DNA from: Dermanyssus gallinae | Taxonomy: Eukaryota; Arthropoda; Arachnida; Mesostigmata; Dermanyssidae | DNA: 64,000 bases | Assembly (NCBI GenBank): GCA_003439945.1 | Contig: QVRM01002084.1 | Span: 1-64,000, forward strand | Direction of reading: 5' to 3' | Part shown: positions 1-39,630 of the stretch, piece by piece | Layout of the letters: each line of letters begins with the position of its first letter | Position numbering within the stretch: the stretch's first letter is position 1 | The notes under the pieces: model-generated | Told to the model about the DNA's origin: nothing | What the model saw: the letters and a program-made list of their open reading frames with translations, nothing else | Database searches by the model: none | Position numbers and translations under genes: made by a program

Positions 1-330
1 AAGAGCATCATCTGCAACTAAAGATCGAGCGTTCAAACATATGCAGCGAAGGCGCCTGTGTTGGTAAATTGTGCATTGGTCGGTCCACGTATGTTTAAGC
101 GTTTTCTTGAGTTTTGCGGTTGTCTTGGCATGCTTGTGGGTTATTGTGATTATTTGGCTGGCATGTAATGCGTCTCGAAAGTGTGATAGCTTGATGCCAC
201 CTTTCCATACCTCGGCGAGAATAGCTTCATCATAATCTAGATCAGGTACTTCGACGTAGACTTTGTGCTCACCACCACGGGATTTCAGCCGCGTCACGGT
301 TATGAAGTGGATATGTCCATGTGCAAATAA
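1..330 (-). mobile_element. LINE remnant running off the left edge (start of endonuclease ORF)
   Basis: Read on the minus strand, roughly 330 down to 1 is one open frame. It ends in a segment reading CLNARSLVADDAL, which looks like the NARSL start of the APE endonuclease of jockey/CR1-type LINEs. The frame is still open at base 1, so the rest of the element lies outside the window. Upstream of the NARSL segment is a charged stretch (KSRGGEHKVYVEVPDLDYDE) that may belong to the end of ORF1. Clade assignment is inference. Bases 330-570 hold nothing I recognise. Confidence 0.45.
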
Positions 331-571
331 AAAAAATAAAAATTGTTGTTGCAGAACGTGGCTTATTTGCGAAACTGCATTAAAACGCTTAAGTTTCCAT
401 AAAAATAATAACATCTTATAAAATAGAGTGAATTTACTCATTCACATAGTTATATATCCAAGTGTGTACACAGTAAACAGGTAATCCAACTCCTCAGAAT
501 GATGCAGCATTGTATGCAGCATCCCCAGAGCTCTTCACTCCGCAACGTCTGCCAATACCCTCATTGATCTG

Positions 572-2110
572 TTATACCAGAACCGGAGGCAAGATATTTT
601 TCAATTCCCGCACAAAAACACTCACATAGAAGAGAGATCTTATGCGGCCAGATAGCACGCTCCAAATATGTGGCAGACGGCACAATAGAGAATGGGACAT
701 AAACCGCTTTCTGGTCCGCGGTACCACAAATACTGTCGCTCTACGTAGCCGCCATTCCTGTCTAGGCATCAAAGGAATCCGCCTGTAGTAAACCACAAGA
801 GGTTTGATAGGCAAGCTTCTAAGAACATATTATTTTGAGACTCTTGTTTTGAGTTTGTTTTCTTAGTAGAAGGTCATGGCCAGTGAAAAGATTACTAACT
901 GTATCGTAACGCCATCGGGAGAAGATGGCTCGAAGTGCATCTCTTTAAATCACTTGAACCCTTCGAAGAATGCCTCTGTACCCACCATCCAATAGCAGGA
1001 TACCATAACATAAAACAGGTAACAGCAGGGCTTTGTAGACAGTCAGAAGTCCCTTAATTTGGACCCATATCCGCCGTAATGTTGCAATAACGGCATAGCA
1101 TTTTGGCATCAATTTATCTATGTGAGAATGCCACGATGCATTCTCATGTAATGCCAAACCGAGACACCTTACCGCCTGAGAACGATCTACCGTATTGGCA
1201 CCCAGTCGAAAGCTATCGGGCAATTGAAGCAGCTTTCTAGCAGGTCGAAACACTAAGATTTTCATTTTGATCGTGTTTACAACCAATTCATATGCATCAA
1301 AAACCTTAACAACTCTTTCAACCAATTCAAGTGAAATGTAAATACCACTAGAAACGTTAGCCAGGTCGAGCCGAAATAAGATTGCCGTATCGTCCGCAAA
1401 AGCTAATGCCTTTCTTAGGTTTTTGTGCTTAATTCTTAAGGGTATGAAGCTCAGTAGTATCACAAACATAAATTAACCAAGTACAGAGCCCTGTGGAGTC
1501 CCCAAGTTAAAAAACTGCCACGTAGATTGAACAGGTCCAACCTTTACAGACTGAGATCCATCCTCAAGATATGACCTAAACCAGCTAACTGTAGAAAACG
1601 TGCAACCCAAGTGGGTCAACATCTGGATAAAACTGATGAGCAAGGCAATTCCCGACAAGCCACGTACAGGAACACGCCCAAGCAAGGCTGGTCCATTTCA
1701 ATCGACTCATCCACATACTGCTACAGATGTGCTAGAGCTAGATCTGTCGATCGGTTCTTACGAAAACCAAATTGTTCTGACAAGAGGAAGTCAATGTTCC
1801 TTAAACAACGAGTTAAGCTCTGTAGCACTAACTTTTCAAAGACCTTAAAAATATAGTCAACAACTGAGATAGGGCGGTAGCTGGAAGCAATGCACCTATA
1901 TCCATTACTCTTGCACAATAGAACTACGTTAATAGATCTCAGACACCTAGGGAAGCAGCCGTGTTCAAAAGATAGGCTAACTACTCTTGCCAAAGAATCC
2001 GCAATAGCGGAGGAGGCTAACGTCAACAGTATAGCAGGAACACCCATGATTCCACTAGACCAGCCAGTATTCAAGCTCCTTAATGCGCCTTCAACATAAA
2101 AGGCCTGCAA
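572..2110 (-). mobile_element. Decayed FADD-type (jockey/CR1-like) LINE reverse transcriptase
   Basis: Three minus-strand open pieces lie in element order but in different frames. 2110..1721 holds the RT finger region (SYRPISVVDYIFKVFEKLV, then EQFGFRKNRSTD). 1685..1473 holds the turn before the active site (GTPQGSVLG). 1469..945 holds the active-site box ALAFADDTAILF and the thumb, ending in RRVQVI. A further piece at 814..572 matches the C-terminal end of the related element at 8091..9069 (shared pattern RRATxFV). Frameshifts between the pieces and stops make this non-functional. FADD in place of YADD is usual for jockey/CR1/I-type elements. The 5' part (endonuclease, ORF1) is missing here. 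Confidence 0.75.
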
Positions 2111-2383
2111 TATATGCAGTGCGTCTAGAAGCCCAAAATCATAATCCTACGACTAAAACTAACACATCTAGACAAAGGTGCACTTCATGACGATAGCCTT
2201 AGTAATATTTTAATATAAATTAATTACTTCGTCAGCGAATTCACTCGTCATAGCTCTAGAGGCGCACACACAACTATTTATTATCTTATAGTACCCCAAG
2301 AACATATACATACAATATATAAGCACAACTTCTAAGTGTTATTTCCCTCTAAGCTTCTGACTTTGTTTTAGTTGCTGTTCTTC

Positions 2384-3260
2384 TCAATACTTTGTTTTGA
2401 TTAAGATAAAAATGGTATTCTCTTTCCAGGCCTTAAGCATTTTCCTAGATTTCAGGCATTCATCAAATAGCTCCCTCCAGCATGGTGCCAGTTCGGAGAT
2501 TTGCATTAAGTGCTTGTTCCCTTTCCTGTCGTTACAGGCCGCCTTTCCTCTAAGCGCCCTTTTAGTTGACCTCAGAACTTCCTCCATTCAAAGCGCATCG
2601 TATAATATTGTTTCTTTCGGGCCAGTTTGGCTCCCCGCAGTATAATAGCGAAGTGCATATTGAATTGTCCAGTCTCTTCCGGGCATTACCGCATTATTGT
2701 TTTTTCAACCGCTTGTGAGGTTGCACCTGAAATTTCCTGTTCTTTTGGTTTTCTTCCTTGTATGCCGTTTACATTATTTTCTTTATCGTAAACAATATTA
2801 TTAGTGGATTTTTTTTCGTATTCTCTAGTTAGCCTGTGGCACTATCTGTAATAATAACACTTGGCTCGCTTACTAACTAACATCTTTATCTCCGCATTAA
2901 TGTCCAAAAATACGCCAAGACGGTCGATGCAACCATTTTCCAACCTTTAATTAAAATCGCCCGCTAAGATCATACATCAAGATCACTCCGGACAGCAATA
3001 AAATCTAAGTGGTAGCGCCCGAGGAGCGTACTTTTCAAGGCACATCCAATCATTTTTGCGAGCATCTCCTTCTAGCTCGCTGCTATCAAAAGCGTTGTTA
3101 AGAACATGTTCCATTGGAGGGTTTCTCGATACTTGCAATTAAACCCTCCACTCTTCCGACGAGCCTTCGTTGTTTAAAATCTTTACAAAACTTTAAAGGG
3201 AATTTAAAGTCACACCTATTACCCCGTCAATGATGGGTACACTAGTCTGCTCAAATTGAC
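2384..3260 (-). mobile_element. Second decayed LINE fragment with endonuclease motif
   Basis: On the minus strand near 2970-2940 the reading ILAGDFN is followed by RLENGCIDRLGVF, the GDFN signature of APE-type LINE endonucleases. Towards lower coordinates, 2587..2384 reads APCWRELFDECLK and then KMLKAWKENTIFILIKTK, which is the start of an RT domain (LxxLFNxCLxxGxxPxxWK). Several stops lie between. It is a different element from the one at 572..2110, because that one has its own copy of this RT start. From 3260 to about 4090 I see only unassigned, probably transposon-derived DNA, including an A-rich run near 3700. Confidence 0.45.
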
Positions 3261-4089
3261 TCTCACGTTGTCAAAACAAGAGTAATTTTAGTCCGGCTGC
3301 AACGTTTGTCAACTAAGTTGTGATTGAAATTGGCTTAATTTATTACCAACTCCTTGTCGTATTTGTAAATATGTGAAATAACATACCGTTATAGATGTGT
3401 ATATACCCAATAAATGCTACGCTCAAAATCTGGCCAGGTGTGCTCCCCGTAACGGTAAAACTAGTTGCACCCTTGAGGCTGCAAAAGAACTCGCGCGCCT
3501 CCTTTTCCTAACTGTAACGACAAGAGGGACCTGGGGCATTGGTATAAATATACTTGATATTTGCCGTAGAGCGCTGTGGAGGTTTCATCTCCACTAGAGT
3601 GAAGGGACAGTCCGTCGAGACGAATACGGATTCATTTCCAGAGCTTTCTCCCCCTTTACCATCTGAGGAATTCATAGCTGGAGAGATACAAGACCTCCTC
3701 CGAAAAAAAAAAAGCTAACCGAAAAAATACGCATACCGTTAGACAAGATTGTCAAGACAAGTCGCAAAGGGCTGCCCGGGCGTAGGTGCTACGCATGTAA
3801 CATAGGTAAACACTGCGTCACGACAATGCAGTGCTTATCACACAGACTACAGGCCGCAAACCTTCACAAAAAACCGCAAATGCAATAACATGCATTAAAA
3901 ACCAAATAAACCTCTGCAGTCCTCCCAGAACATAAGATCAGTGCTCTTAATAAAGGTCTTACCTCTCTCCGAGGATTCACTAACACATATTTATCAGCCT
4001 GAACCATGCGCTAGCAATAAATTCTCTTCGACTATGGTATTTCCCACTAGATCATCCCCCTTCTTAGTCGGACAAGGCACATTTTTCTT

Positions 4090-4940
4090 TTATTATTATT
4101 TCTGACCTTGTGGTCCATTCAGTGTACATGTCTCCGAACTCCACACTTACAGGAAGAAGAGGACTTCCTCGAAAACCTAGATATCATCATAAACGTCCGC
4201 GGTCACCAAAAGACGATTGTGGGAGGGGACTTCAATGCGGCCCGCAGTCCTTAGGGAGGCAGACAACGGAAACGCTTGCGCAGGCCTATAGAAAACGTTA
4301 AAAAGAGTGATATTTTGTTTCATAGAATACTCGCTAGTATATGCACCGCTAGAGCAAGCTTACCGGAAATCCAGCCACCGTCTACATCCTAGATATATAG
4401 CTAATCGCGTGTGCTAATGGTAGAATTGCCTGATCGCCGAAAAGCAAAAGACCTGCTACTTGCGATGACTATACACCACATAGCAAGGTACCGGCTAGAA
4501 GTCTTCTATCTGTGGGAAGAGTGCAAAAATGCAACGAACCCTACGCAAATTAATTAGGAATAGCAAAATTGATCATTGAAACCCACTGTGTGAAGAGGTT
4601 GAAAAAACCCATACGACAAAGGGTGCAATATCGTGCGTAACAATATGCGCCACGCACAGCCACCACTACCAGTAGAAGTAGCCTGACTGACTATAACTCT
4701 TCCCGCAAAGACCCAGGCCGCAGCGGGGGCTCTTTGAGGAGACTGCAGACCTGACCTTTGAGCCAACCTTATTCTAAAAGATCAGAATCGTGGCCGAACG
4801 CACTCGGCCAAGAAGAGCACAGGGCCCAGATGCGGTCCCCCCTTAAGCAGAACGTATACTTTAAGAAACCACTCAAAGTACAATTAACGAGCTTTTGGCA
4901 CCTAATGGTATTACTGATTATGGATTACTCTGTGTAGGAC
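4090..4940 (+). mobile_element. Plus-strand LINE remnant (APE endonuclease and RT start)
   Basis: Near 4110-4250 two overlapping frames together read SVYMSPNSTL, then EEEDFLENLDIII and TIVGGDFNAARSP. GGDFNA is the conserved metal-binding motif of LINE apurinic-type endonucleases. A frameshift near 4155 separates the two halves. Around 4795-4850 the reading PRRAQGPDAVPP is the usual GPDxVP motif before the RT domain. Stops throughout show it is dead. Bases 4940-5200 are unassigned. Confidence 0.5.
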
Positions 4941-5197
4941 ATCTTGAAGGCCAGAGGTGGACGCACAGCCCACCAACATATGGATCAACTCAAGCGAGCA
5001 GCAAGAGTCAGCAGGCGTGATATGAGCTAGATGATACCTACATTATAATGGTTAGAGTGATCAAGCGCTTGAGGAAGTGTGTAATCAAAAAGGCGATTGA
5101 TTTGAAAGAAATGTGTATACGTCAAGGAGGGTATGTTGTATGTAAATAAACCACGATATTTTAAGGAAGTCATATATATTTTGCTTTTGCATGACCT

Positions 5198-5237
<40 letters not shown>
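5198..5237. repeat. (TA)n followed by poly-T
   Basis: About 23 bases of alternating TA run directly into 17 T residues. This could be the reverse of a poly-A tail inserted at a TA tract. The 200 bases after it hold nothing recognisable. Confidence 0.8.
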
Positions 5238-5446
5238 GGAGGAGGTATTAAATGCAGTTACGCACTATCGCTACGAGTCTCAATTTCTAGCAGTGTGGGA
5301 CTCGACCCCAACGGTTGGATGTTACTCCGTTGAGACCCATACCCACTAAACGCACCTCCCCCCTTAAGCTTCACTCTCTGATAGCCCAGATCTTCATAAA
5401 AACAGTACTATGGACTATCAGGAGAAGTGGCGAGCGCCCTTTCAGA

Positions 5447-5886
5447 TCAATTGGCTGGGGTCGCCCAGAGGATCCAGCACTTGTCTAACACCGGCAAGCC
5501 CGTTTTCTTCGAGCTGCACTTCTCCATGGATGCTTTCAGGTTGAAGCCGCAGTTGTGCCTGTCTTTTTTGCACTTTTCATGTTTTTCATGGAGGAATTCT
5601 TTTGCCGTCGCTGCTCCCAGTTTCCAGGCCTGCTTACTGGAGACAATGTATTCTGTGAACTTTATTAAGCTGGACCGAGGTGGGTCGCTGCCCTCGTGGT
5701 GTGGGTCTCCCTCCCTGGCCCATTTCACTCGGACGAGTCTGCTTGCCCTTAACCGCGCAGCCTCCCAGGCCGAGCACTGTAGCAGTGTGTGACCTGGAGT
5801 GTCCTCATGTGCCTCTTGGCAATTTACGCATATCGGCGACAAAGCCTTTCCAATTCGGGACAAATACGAGTTGAAGTTTCCGTGTC

Positions 5887-5889
<3 letters not shown>
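5447..5889 (-). mobile_element. R1-type LINE C-terminal fragment
   Basis: A minus-strand frame reads TGHGNFNSYLSRIGKALSP, then CVNCQ and, after a spacer, GHTLLQC and W. This is the C-terminal zinc-knuckle region of R1-clade retrotransposons: T-G-H-G-x-F-x2-Y-L-x-R-[IF], then C-x2-C ... H-x4-C. Two other elements in this window (44568..45131 and 16690..20280) carry the same region. The piece ends abruptly against the TA tract at 5890. It is 5' truncated, with no RT domain present. Confidence 0.65.

Positions 5890-5932
<43 letters not shown>
5890..5932. repeat. (TA)n microsatellite
   Basis: 43 bases of uninterrupted alternating TA. It separates the R1-type fragment on the left from the R2-type element on the right. 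Confidence 0.97.
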
Positions 5933-5934
<2 letters not shown>

Positions 5935-6075
5935 AATAAAACTAAGGCGATTAGACCGAGGTACGAGAAACGGTACACGTACTTCCACGGTTGGCCGTTT
6001 AAATGAAGTCTATCTGTTGTAGCTAACGGCGGTTATGAAGATTGAAACGGCTTTGATTGAACACAACCAGATCGT

Positions 6076-7443
6076 TTGCATACATTTATTACAAGCTTTA
6101 CTATCTCCCACCTATTTAATAGGAAGGAAGGTAAAGGTTTTATCAATACCGTATCAGAATTTAACGTTGGAGATCGGCAATGGCCAGCTAAAGGTATGAG
6201 CGATCGATGGAGATATCTTGGAGTCGACTTTGACAGCAATGGCAGAGTTGACTCCACCAAGGATATACTCCTTAACTTGCTCAACAGACTCACGATAGCT
6301 CCCCTTAAACCCCACCAAAGACTCATATTTTTGAAAGACTTTCTCATTCCCCGTCTCCTATATAAACTGGTCTCCGGTCCCAGACCATCTTACGCACTCC
6401 TTAGTGACCTAGATAAAGAGATCAGAAAGGTTGTTAAGTCGAAATGGCTTAAGCTCGAAAACTCGGTGCCGAACGCCTACCTGTACACGCACACAGCACA
6501 CGGCGGTCTGGACATCCCCTGCCTCCAAACATTCATTCCCAGAATCCGCCTCTCCCGCCTGACAGCACTACAACACTCCACGCACCTTGGGGTCCAATGG
6601 ATGCTAACCACCGAGCACTTTAAAAAAGATCTTGCGAAAACAAGACTTTTTTGCGAGCGCTTGGGAACCTCCATTGAGACCGCTACACAAGAGACCGATT
6701 ACTGGTCTCAACAACTACACAACACGTTCGATGGGGCACATTTTAAAAAAGCACACGAAACGCCCTTTGTACATTACTGGATAAAGGGTATGCCCTACCT
6801 ATCTGGTAAGGAGTATTTAAACCTACTAAAGCTCAGGATCAATGCACTACCAACGCGTGCCAGATTGGCCAGGGGACGTCCGGGCTACAACAAACGTTGT
6901 AGGCACAGGTTTCATGCGCCTGAGACGTTGGCTCATGTCGCTCAGATGTGCGATATAACACACAAACAAACCATAAAGAGACATGACGACGTCTGTAATC
7001 GCGTGGCGCGTCTTCTCCGCGAAAGGGGTCATGAGGTGGTTCGTGAGCGAGTATTCCGTCGACCGGGCGCACCGGGTCTAAAGCCCGACCTCGTAATAAC
7101 AACACCTACCGAGGTCTGGGTTTTAGATGGCGAGGTTTGCGGCCCGAACCGGGACCTGGCAAAAGCACGGCAAGACAAGATCGCCAAATATGACGTCGAG
7201 TTCCTAAGAGCGGCGCTCCCCTACCCGCAAAAACCTCGCAGATTCGGATCCATCACTATCTCTATGAGTGGTGTATGGGACTCCGAATCTGCGAGGACGC
7301 TCTTAGGGCTCGGCGTCACGAAGAGGAATCTTATGGATCTCACCGTTTTAACTTTGCAAGGAATCTTGAGGATATATCGCTCGCACCGGGTCCATAAGAG
7401 CGGGGGCTACCATCAAGCAAGGACACGGACAACTGACTCTTAA
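6076..7443 (+). CDS. R2-type LINE ORF, 5' truncated: end of RT, zinc knuckle, restriction-like endonuclease
   Basis: An uninterrupted frame of about 455 codons. The first ~100 residues are the last part of the RT and thumb region (RYLGVDFDSNGRV). Around residue 255-270 comes LRINALPTRARLARGRPGYN, typical of R2 proteins just before their zinc knuckle. The knuckle reads CRHRFHAPETLAHVAQMC; its second Cys, expected where F stands, is lost, while the copy near 31380 keeps it. The restriction-like endonuclease follows: RHDDVCNRVARLLRERGHEV, then KPDLVI with an Asp 13 residues on (WVLDGEV), then K and KY, the PD-(D/E)xK set of this family. A tail ITISMSGVWDSES matches the usual R2 C-terminus. R2 enzymes nick a target and prime reverse transcription there. 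The palm with the catalytic aspartates is absent, so this copy cannot transpose by itself. The first Met is only the first in frame, not a real start. Confidence 0.8.
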   Translation: MHTFITSFTISHLFNRKEGKGFINTVSEFNVGDRQWPAKGMSDRWRYLGVDFDSNGRVDSTKDILLNLLNRLTIAPLKPHQRLIFLKDFLIPRLLYKLVSGPRPSYALLSDLDKEIRKVVKSKWLKLENSVPNAYLYTHTAHGGLDIPCLQTFIPRIRLSRLTALQHSTHLGVQWMLTTEHFKKDLAKTRLFCERLGTSIETATQETDYWSQQLHNTFDGAHFKKAHETPFVHYWIKGMPYLSGKEYLNLLKLRINALPTRARLARGRPGYNKRCRHRFHAPETLAHVAQMCDITHKQTIKRHDDVCNRVARLLRERGHEVVRERVFRRPGAPGLKPDLVITTPTEVWVLDGEVCGPNRDLAKARQDKIAKYDVEFLRAALPYPQKPRRFGSITISMSGVWDSESARTLLGLGVTKRNLMDLTVLTLQGILRIYRSHRVHKSGGYHQARTRTTDS

Positions 7444-7540
7444 CTTCACGTGACACCTTTTTACCACCATTTTTATTAAGGCGAGCACTGCCGAGTGTGC
7501 AAACGTATTGTAAATGATTAATAAATCATCACAATATTTT
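6076..7540 (+). mobile_element. R2-type non-LTR retrotransposon copy 1 (5' truncated) with 3' tail
   Basis: Homology with the second copy (29888..31805) starts near 6083 and continues past the stop codon through a shared ~95-base 3' tail, which ends in a GATTAATAAATCATCAC motif near 7517-7533. The same tail occurs alone, inverted, at 29795..29854. The element sits outside rDNA, unlike classical R2. Confidence 0.75.
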
Positions 7541-7994
7541 CTATTGGCAATTGGTTATCGACATTTAATTTTCTTTGGTGATTACCAACAATATTTGAAA
7601 ATATAATTGGTCTGAAATTGTCTTGTGAAGCAGATCGGTGACCCCGTCTCCCGTAATGAAGTCATTCTTTTGCAGTACACTCTAAAGACGCCCCAGAAAT
7701 ACTTTATATTCTTCATCCTTCCGGCTAGAGAAGTAGTGCTTCGATTTATGCTCTAATATTGCGCATTCCACTGCATGGCACTTGGCACTCGTCTGCAAAT
7801 AGAACCGGCAGGTACACAATTCGTATTTCTCGTGAAAGGCGGCCTTTAAACCAAGTAGGTATAACCATGTGGCCTACCCGCCTGGTGAAGACATGGCGAC
7901 TGTCACAAGCTTCAAGATTCAAGATTCAAATCGTGGTTTATTAAAGGAACTGCATTATACAATGCTTTAGTTCTCATTTAAAAAAATATAAAAT

Positions 7995-7996
<2 letters not shown>
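7541..7996. other. No gene recognised
   Basis: About 450 bases without a supported gene. The 9-base word TTCAAGATT occurs twice back to back near 7912-7929, and A-rich sequence leads into the triplet repeat. Confidence 0.5.

Positions 7997-8088
<92 letters not shown>
7997..8088. repeat. (AAT)n microsatellite, probable LINE 3' tail
   Basis: About 92 bases of uninterrupted AAT triplets. It begins two bases beyond the stop codon of the minus-strand LINE at 8091..9069, so on that strand it is a (TTA)n tail. Several LINE clades end in such short tandem tails, and here the 3' UTR is essentially absent. Confidence 0.9.
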
Positions 8089-8090
<2 letters not shown>

Positions 8091-9069
8091 TTAAGATATC
8101 TTGCTGTTAGTAACTAATGACCCTACGAATGTTGTGGCACGCCTCGAGGTTCTACGAAACAAGGGAACAAGAGGAAAAGAAACATCGTAGGGAATAATAT
8201 TCCGAGTCATTTTAAAGCCCAGCACGGCAACCTTCAGCAAATATAATGAATCGATCGTGAGGAGATTATGTGCCCCATAGAGATCACTGACGGAGTCTCT
8301 GCGTCGCCTGCCAAATACAGCTCTTAGAGCGTCGTTTTGTATTATACGCGCCCTACGAAGAACTACCTCGAAACTACGCAAAAACAGTGTTTTGTATACC
8401 ATTATAAGGCCATCTATAGGTACTCCGATAAGCCGCATGCGAAAAAGCGTTGAGGTTATGGCATAGCATTTGGGCCTGATATGGTCCAGATGGGCACGCC
8501 AACTCATGAACTCATGTAGTATAAGCCCGAGGCATTTTGCGGTGTCAGAAAAGACCAACTCACTCCCTGCTAGATAGAATTTCCTGTTAAGGTGCATCCT
8601 TAGCTGAGGGGCTCGGAATAAAATAACGTTTGTCTTGCTGGTATTAACAGCAAGACCAAATTTATTGAAGATTGAAATAACTGTTTTCACTTGTGAGAGG
8701 AGGTAAGGCAACTCCGAATTGATTTCGGAAGCGTTGAGCCGAAAAAGTAACGTTGTGTCATCAGCAAAAGCGATCGGTTTGCCCAAGTTTTCTTTCTGGA
8801 TATTCAAGAGGATAAAATTGATAAGGATTAAGAACAGCAGAGGTCCGAGCATTGAACCCTGGGGAGTACCGATATCTACCGGTCTCCATGCAGATTCGAC
8901 TGTACCAACTCTCACTGCCTGAGTTCTTGAGGTTAGGTACGAGCGGAGCCAGTCGATTGCACCCGATGAACACCCTAATACGTGCAGCATATTTTAATAT
9001 TTGTGAGGGAAATACCGGCTCAGAAGCAATAATGAAGACCAAAGCTATCGCTAATTCGCATCTACCCAT
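8091..9069 (-). CDS. FADD-type LINE RT, 5'-truncated copy
   Basis: The main frame, 8990..8091, has 299 codons. It reads GCSSGAIDWLRSYLTSRTQAV, GTPQGSMLGPLLFLILIN (RT motif B region), PIAFADDTTLLF (active-site box), LAVNTSKTNVILF, KCLGLILHEFMSWRAHLD (thumb) and a C-terminal domain ending at the AAT tail. A frameshifted piece up to 9069 carries traces of the motif A region. This is the same family type as 572..2110 but better preserved. The endonuclease and first RT motifs are missing (5' truncation), so it is not autonomous. It lies about 360 bases upstream of the apyrase start codon and could have brought in regulatory sequence. That last point is speculation. Confidence 0.8.
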
Positions 9070-9167
9070 GACAAATCCTGCGCGCTCTAAATGTGTTCTG
9101 CGTCCACGAATATATACATATTCCTTTTATAATATAATAAAATATGAGAGTGTTTAACCCTCCCCCC

Positions 9168-9190
9168 ATATATATATATATATATATATA
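9168..9190. repeat. (TA)n microsatellite
   Basis: 23 bases of alternating TA, preceded by a C6 run, about 240 bases upstream of the apyrase start codon. From 9240 to 9430 the sequence becomes rich in GC (GGC triplets), fitting a 5' UTR or promoter-proximal region. Confidence 0.9.
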
Positions 9191-9431
9191 GAACGAGTGA
9201 CGACGGAGTAGCTTTGTAAATATTTCGTTCAGGAGACGCCCGATTGCTAAAGCACGTGTCCCGTGTTGTTCGTAGCGGCAACGTCTAAGGCAGAGGCGAC
9301 CGCCTCCGGCGGCGGCGTTGGCAGCGCCCTCGGTGGCGCTCGGCGCCACGACTGCGTTCAAGGGATCCTCGGGCCGACTTACCCTTTGGCAAGTTGACGA
9401 TCGGCTATCAGACCAACTTCATGCTGACGCC

Positions 9432-37878
<28,447 letters not shown>

Positions 37879-39296
37879 GGGACAGCCGGAGAACATCTTT
37901 CTGCATTCGTACGACCAATAATACAGTAGTAATGATAGCAATACAACAATATTACAATACACAAGAACGACAACAGTAATTGTAGGGAAGAAGAACCTCG
38001 CACGATTTGATCCATCGTGTCTATGCTATTTTTCTTTAAAATTACATTTTTTGCCTTCGACCACATGTAGAATTGCGTGCAAGGCTAGCCCAATTTTCTC
38101 GTTCGTTACCGAGCCGCTATGCGTATTCGCCATACGGTCGACGTATGCGGTCGGTTGACCATATCTGCGATTCATTGTGTGTTTGTTTACAGACTCGTGT
38201 GCCCTCCACGGTCGTTGGCTTGGAAGTGTTCTAAGTTTCGCAGATAACGAAATGAGAGGTCATTACTCGTATTAAGGGGCCAGTGCGGCATGCACGTCCG
38301 TACCTGTGTAAAGTTTGTAATTGCTAAATTTTGCGTTCATTCGTATGACGGTCGCGTAAGCCGGCCGCCACTCTAACGCTAAGTTGTCGTCTGACAAAGC
38401 TCTCCATTGGAACACCGCGTCGTGCCATTCTATTGCGATTAATAGCTTCCATAATAACTTCCGTGTGATTCCTCACCCGGACTGTCACACACTGGACGGA
38501 ACCCCTTGAAAAACTCAGCGATCCGCGTTCTGCCCTCCACAGAACCAGAGCGTTCAGCTGAACTCTGCAACAGAAACGTTTATATTAAAGTACCTATTTA
38601 TGTTTGCCTCTTCGAATTTGTTTCCTAACCACAAAGACACATTGAATTGATTCGCGCGCAACCCTAAATGTTTCCTAACATCTATGCATACCATATTTTT
38701 GCGTCTGAAATTTAGTAATAATTGCGTATACTAGCCAGTTGTTATATTCTTCACTAAGCTCGCGTCCCTGATGAGAAGAACGTCGTATTATAATTGGGCA
38801 TGTGTCTATTATTCATTTAGACACAAATGCTCGCCTTCGGACGTAAACATTTCGGAGCTACTGTAACATAGTCCTTATATCGATTGATTGTTGCACACTT
38901 CAAAGATAATGACAATCATTTTAAAGAATCGTGCTAAATACCAGTACTGACTTTTCACCTTGCTTGCTAAGAGAAACCGTCTATATTGAGTTTTTCTTTT
39001 CTCTTTCGAAATAATTGTACCAGACAGATACAGCGGCAAGACCCCAAATAGGCCCTGCTGGTGGAAGTAGGGGGCTTTACCTTCACTCTAGGTTCGATTT
39101 CCATGTGTTGCAATTGCATAATGTCGAATGCATCCGCTCCTATCCATAGCGCTAAGTTAACTGAGTTTCCGATAGTGGGCATGTCAGAATAGCAGCTGCA
39201 GAGTTTGACCAAAAGCTGTGCAAAGTTTGATTAAAGCTATAAATATCGAATTTTGAGCTATTTTTTCTTTTGTCTGATGATTTGATGCATATCACG

Positions 39297-39299
<3 letters not shown>
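37879..39299. other. Region downstream of the apyrase stop codon, no gene recognised
   Basis: Must contain the apyrase 3' UTR. I see no AATAAA within the first few hundred bases; an ATTAAA lies near 38583. Only short chance open frames. Confidence 0.4.

Positions 39300-39334
<35 letters not shown>
39300..39334. repeat. (TA)n followed by T-rich run
   Basis: 35 bases of TA, then a T9 run. Confidence 0.95.
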
Positions 39335-39339
<5 letters not shown>

Positions 39340-39405
39340 TTTTTAATTATCACACTACGTTAGGGCAAGTAATGGGCAAACACAAAAGTGCAGTGTGACA
39401 ATGCC

Positions 39406-39630
39406 TTAAAAGACAATGTGTGATGAGCCGACCTCCAAGAAGGATAATAACATACAATGTTCGCAGCGTTCTGCGTGATACCTTGAACACACGTGATTGC
39501 ACTGTCTGCCGAAAAACGATGTAATTGGTTTAAAAGTGCCCTGTGAGCGGCAGACTACATAGTGGAACCCGTGTGTTTTGTATACTATTTCTGTATTTGA
39601 AAAAACACACGCGCTGTTTTGACGCAATAT
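39406..39630 (-). mobile_element. LINE C-terminal Cys/His fragment (family of 23122..25458)
   Basis: Minus-strand frame: THGFHYVVCRSQGTF, then CNHVCSRYHAERC. It keeps the last four ligands at family spacing (C-x3-C-x3-H-x3-C); the first two cysteines are replaced. It is a short, 5'-truncated piece. Confidence 0.55.
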
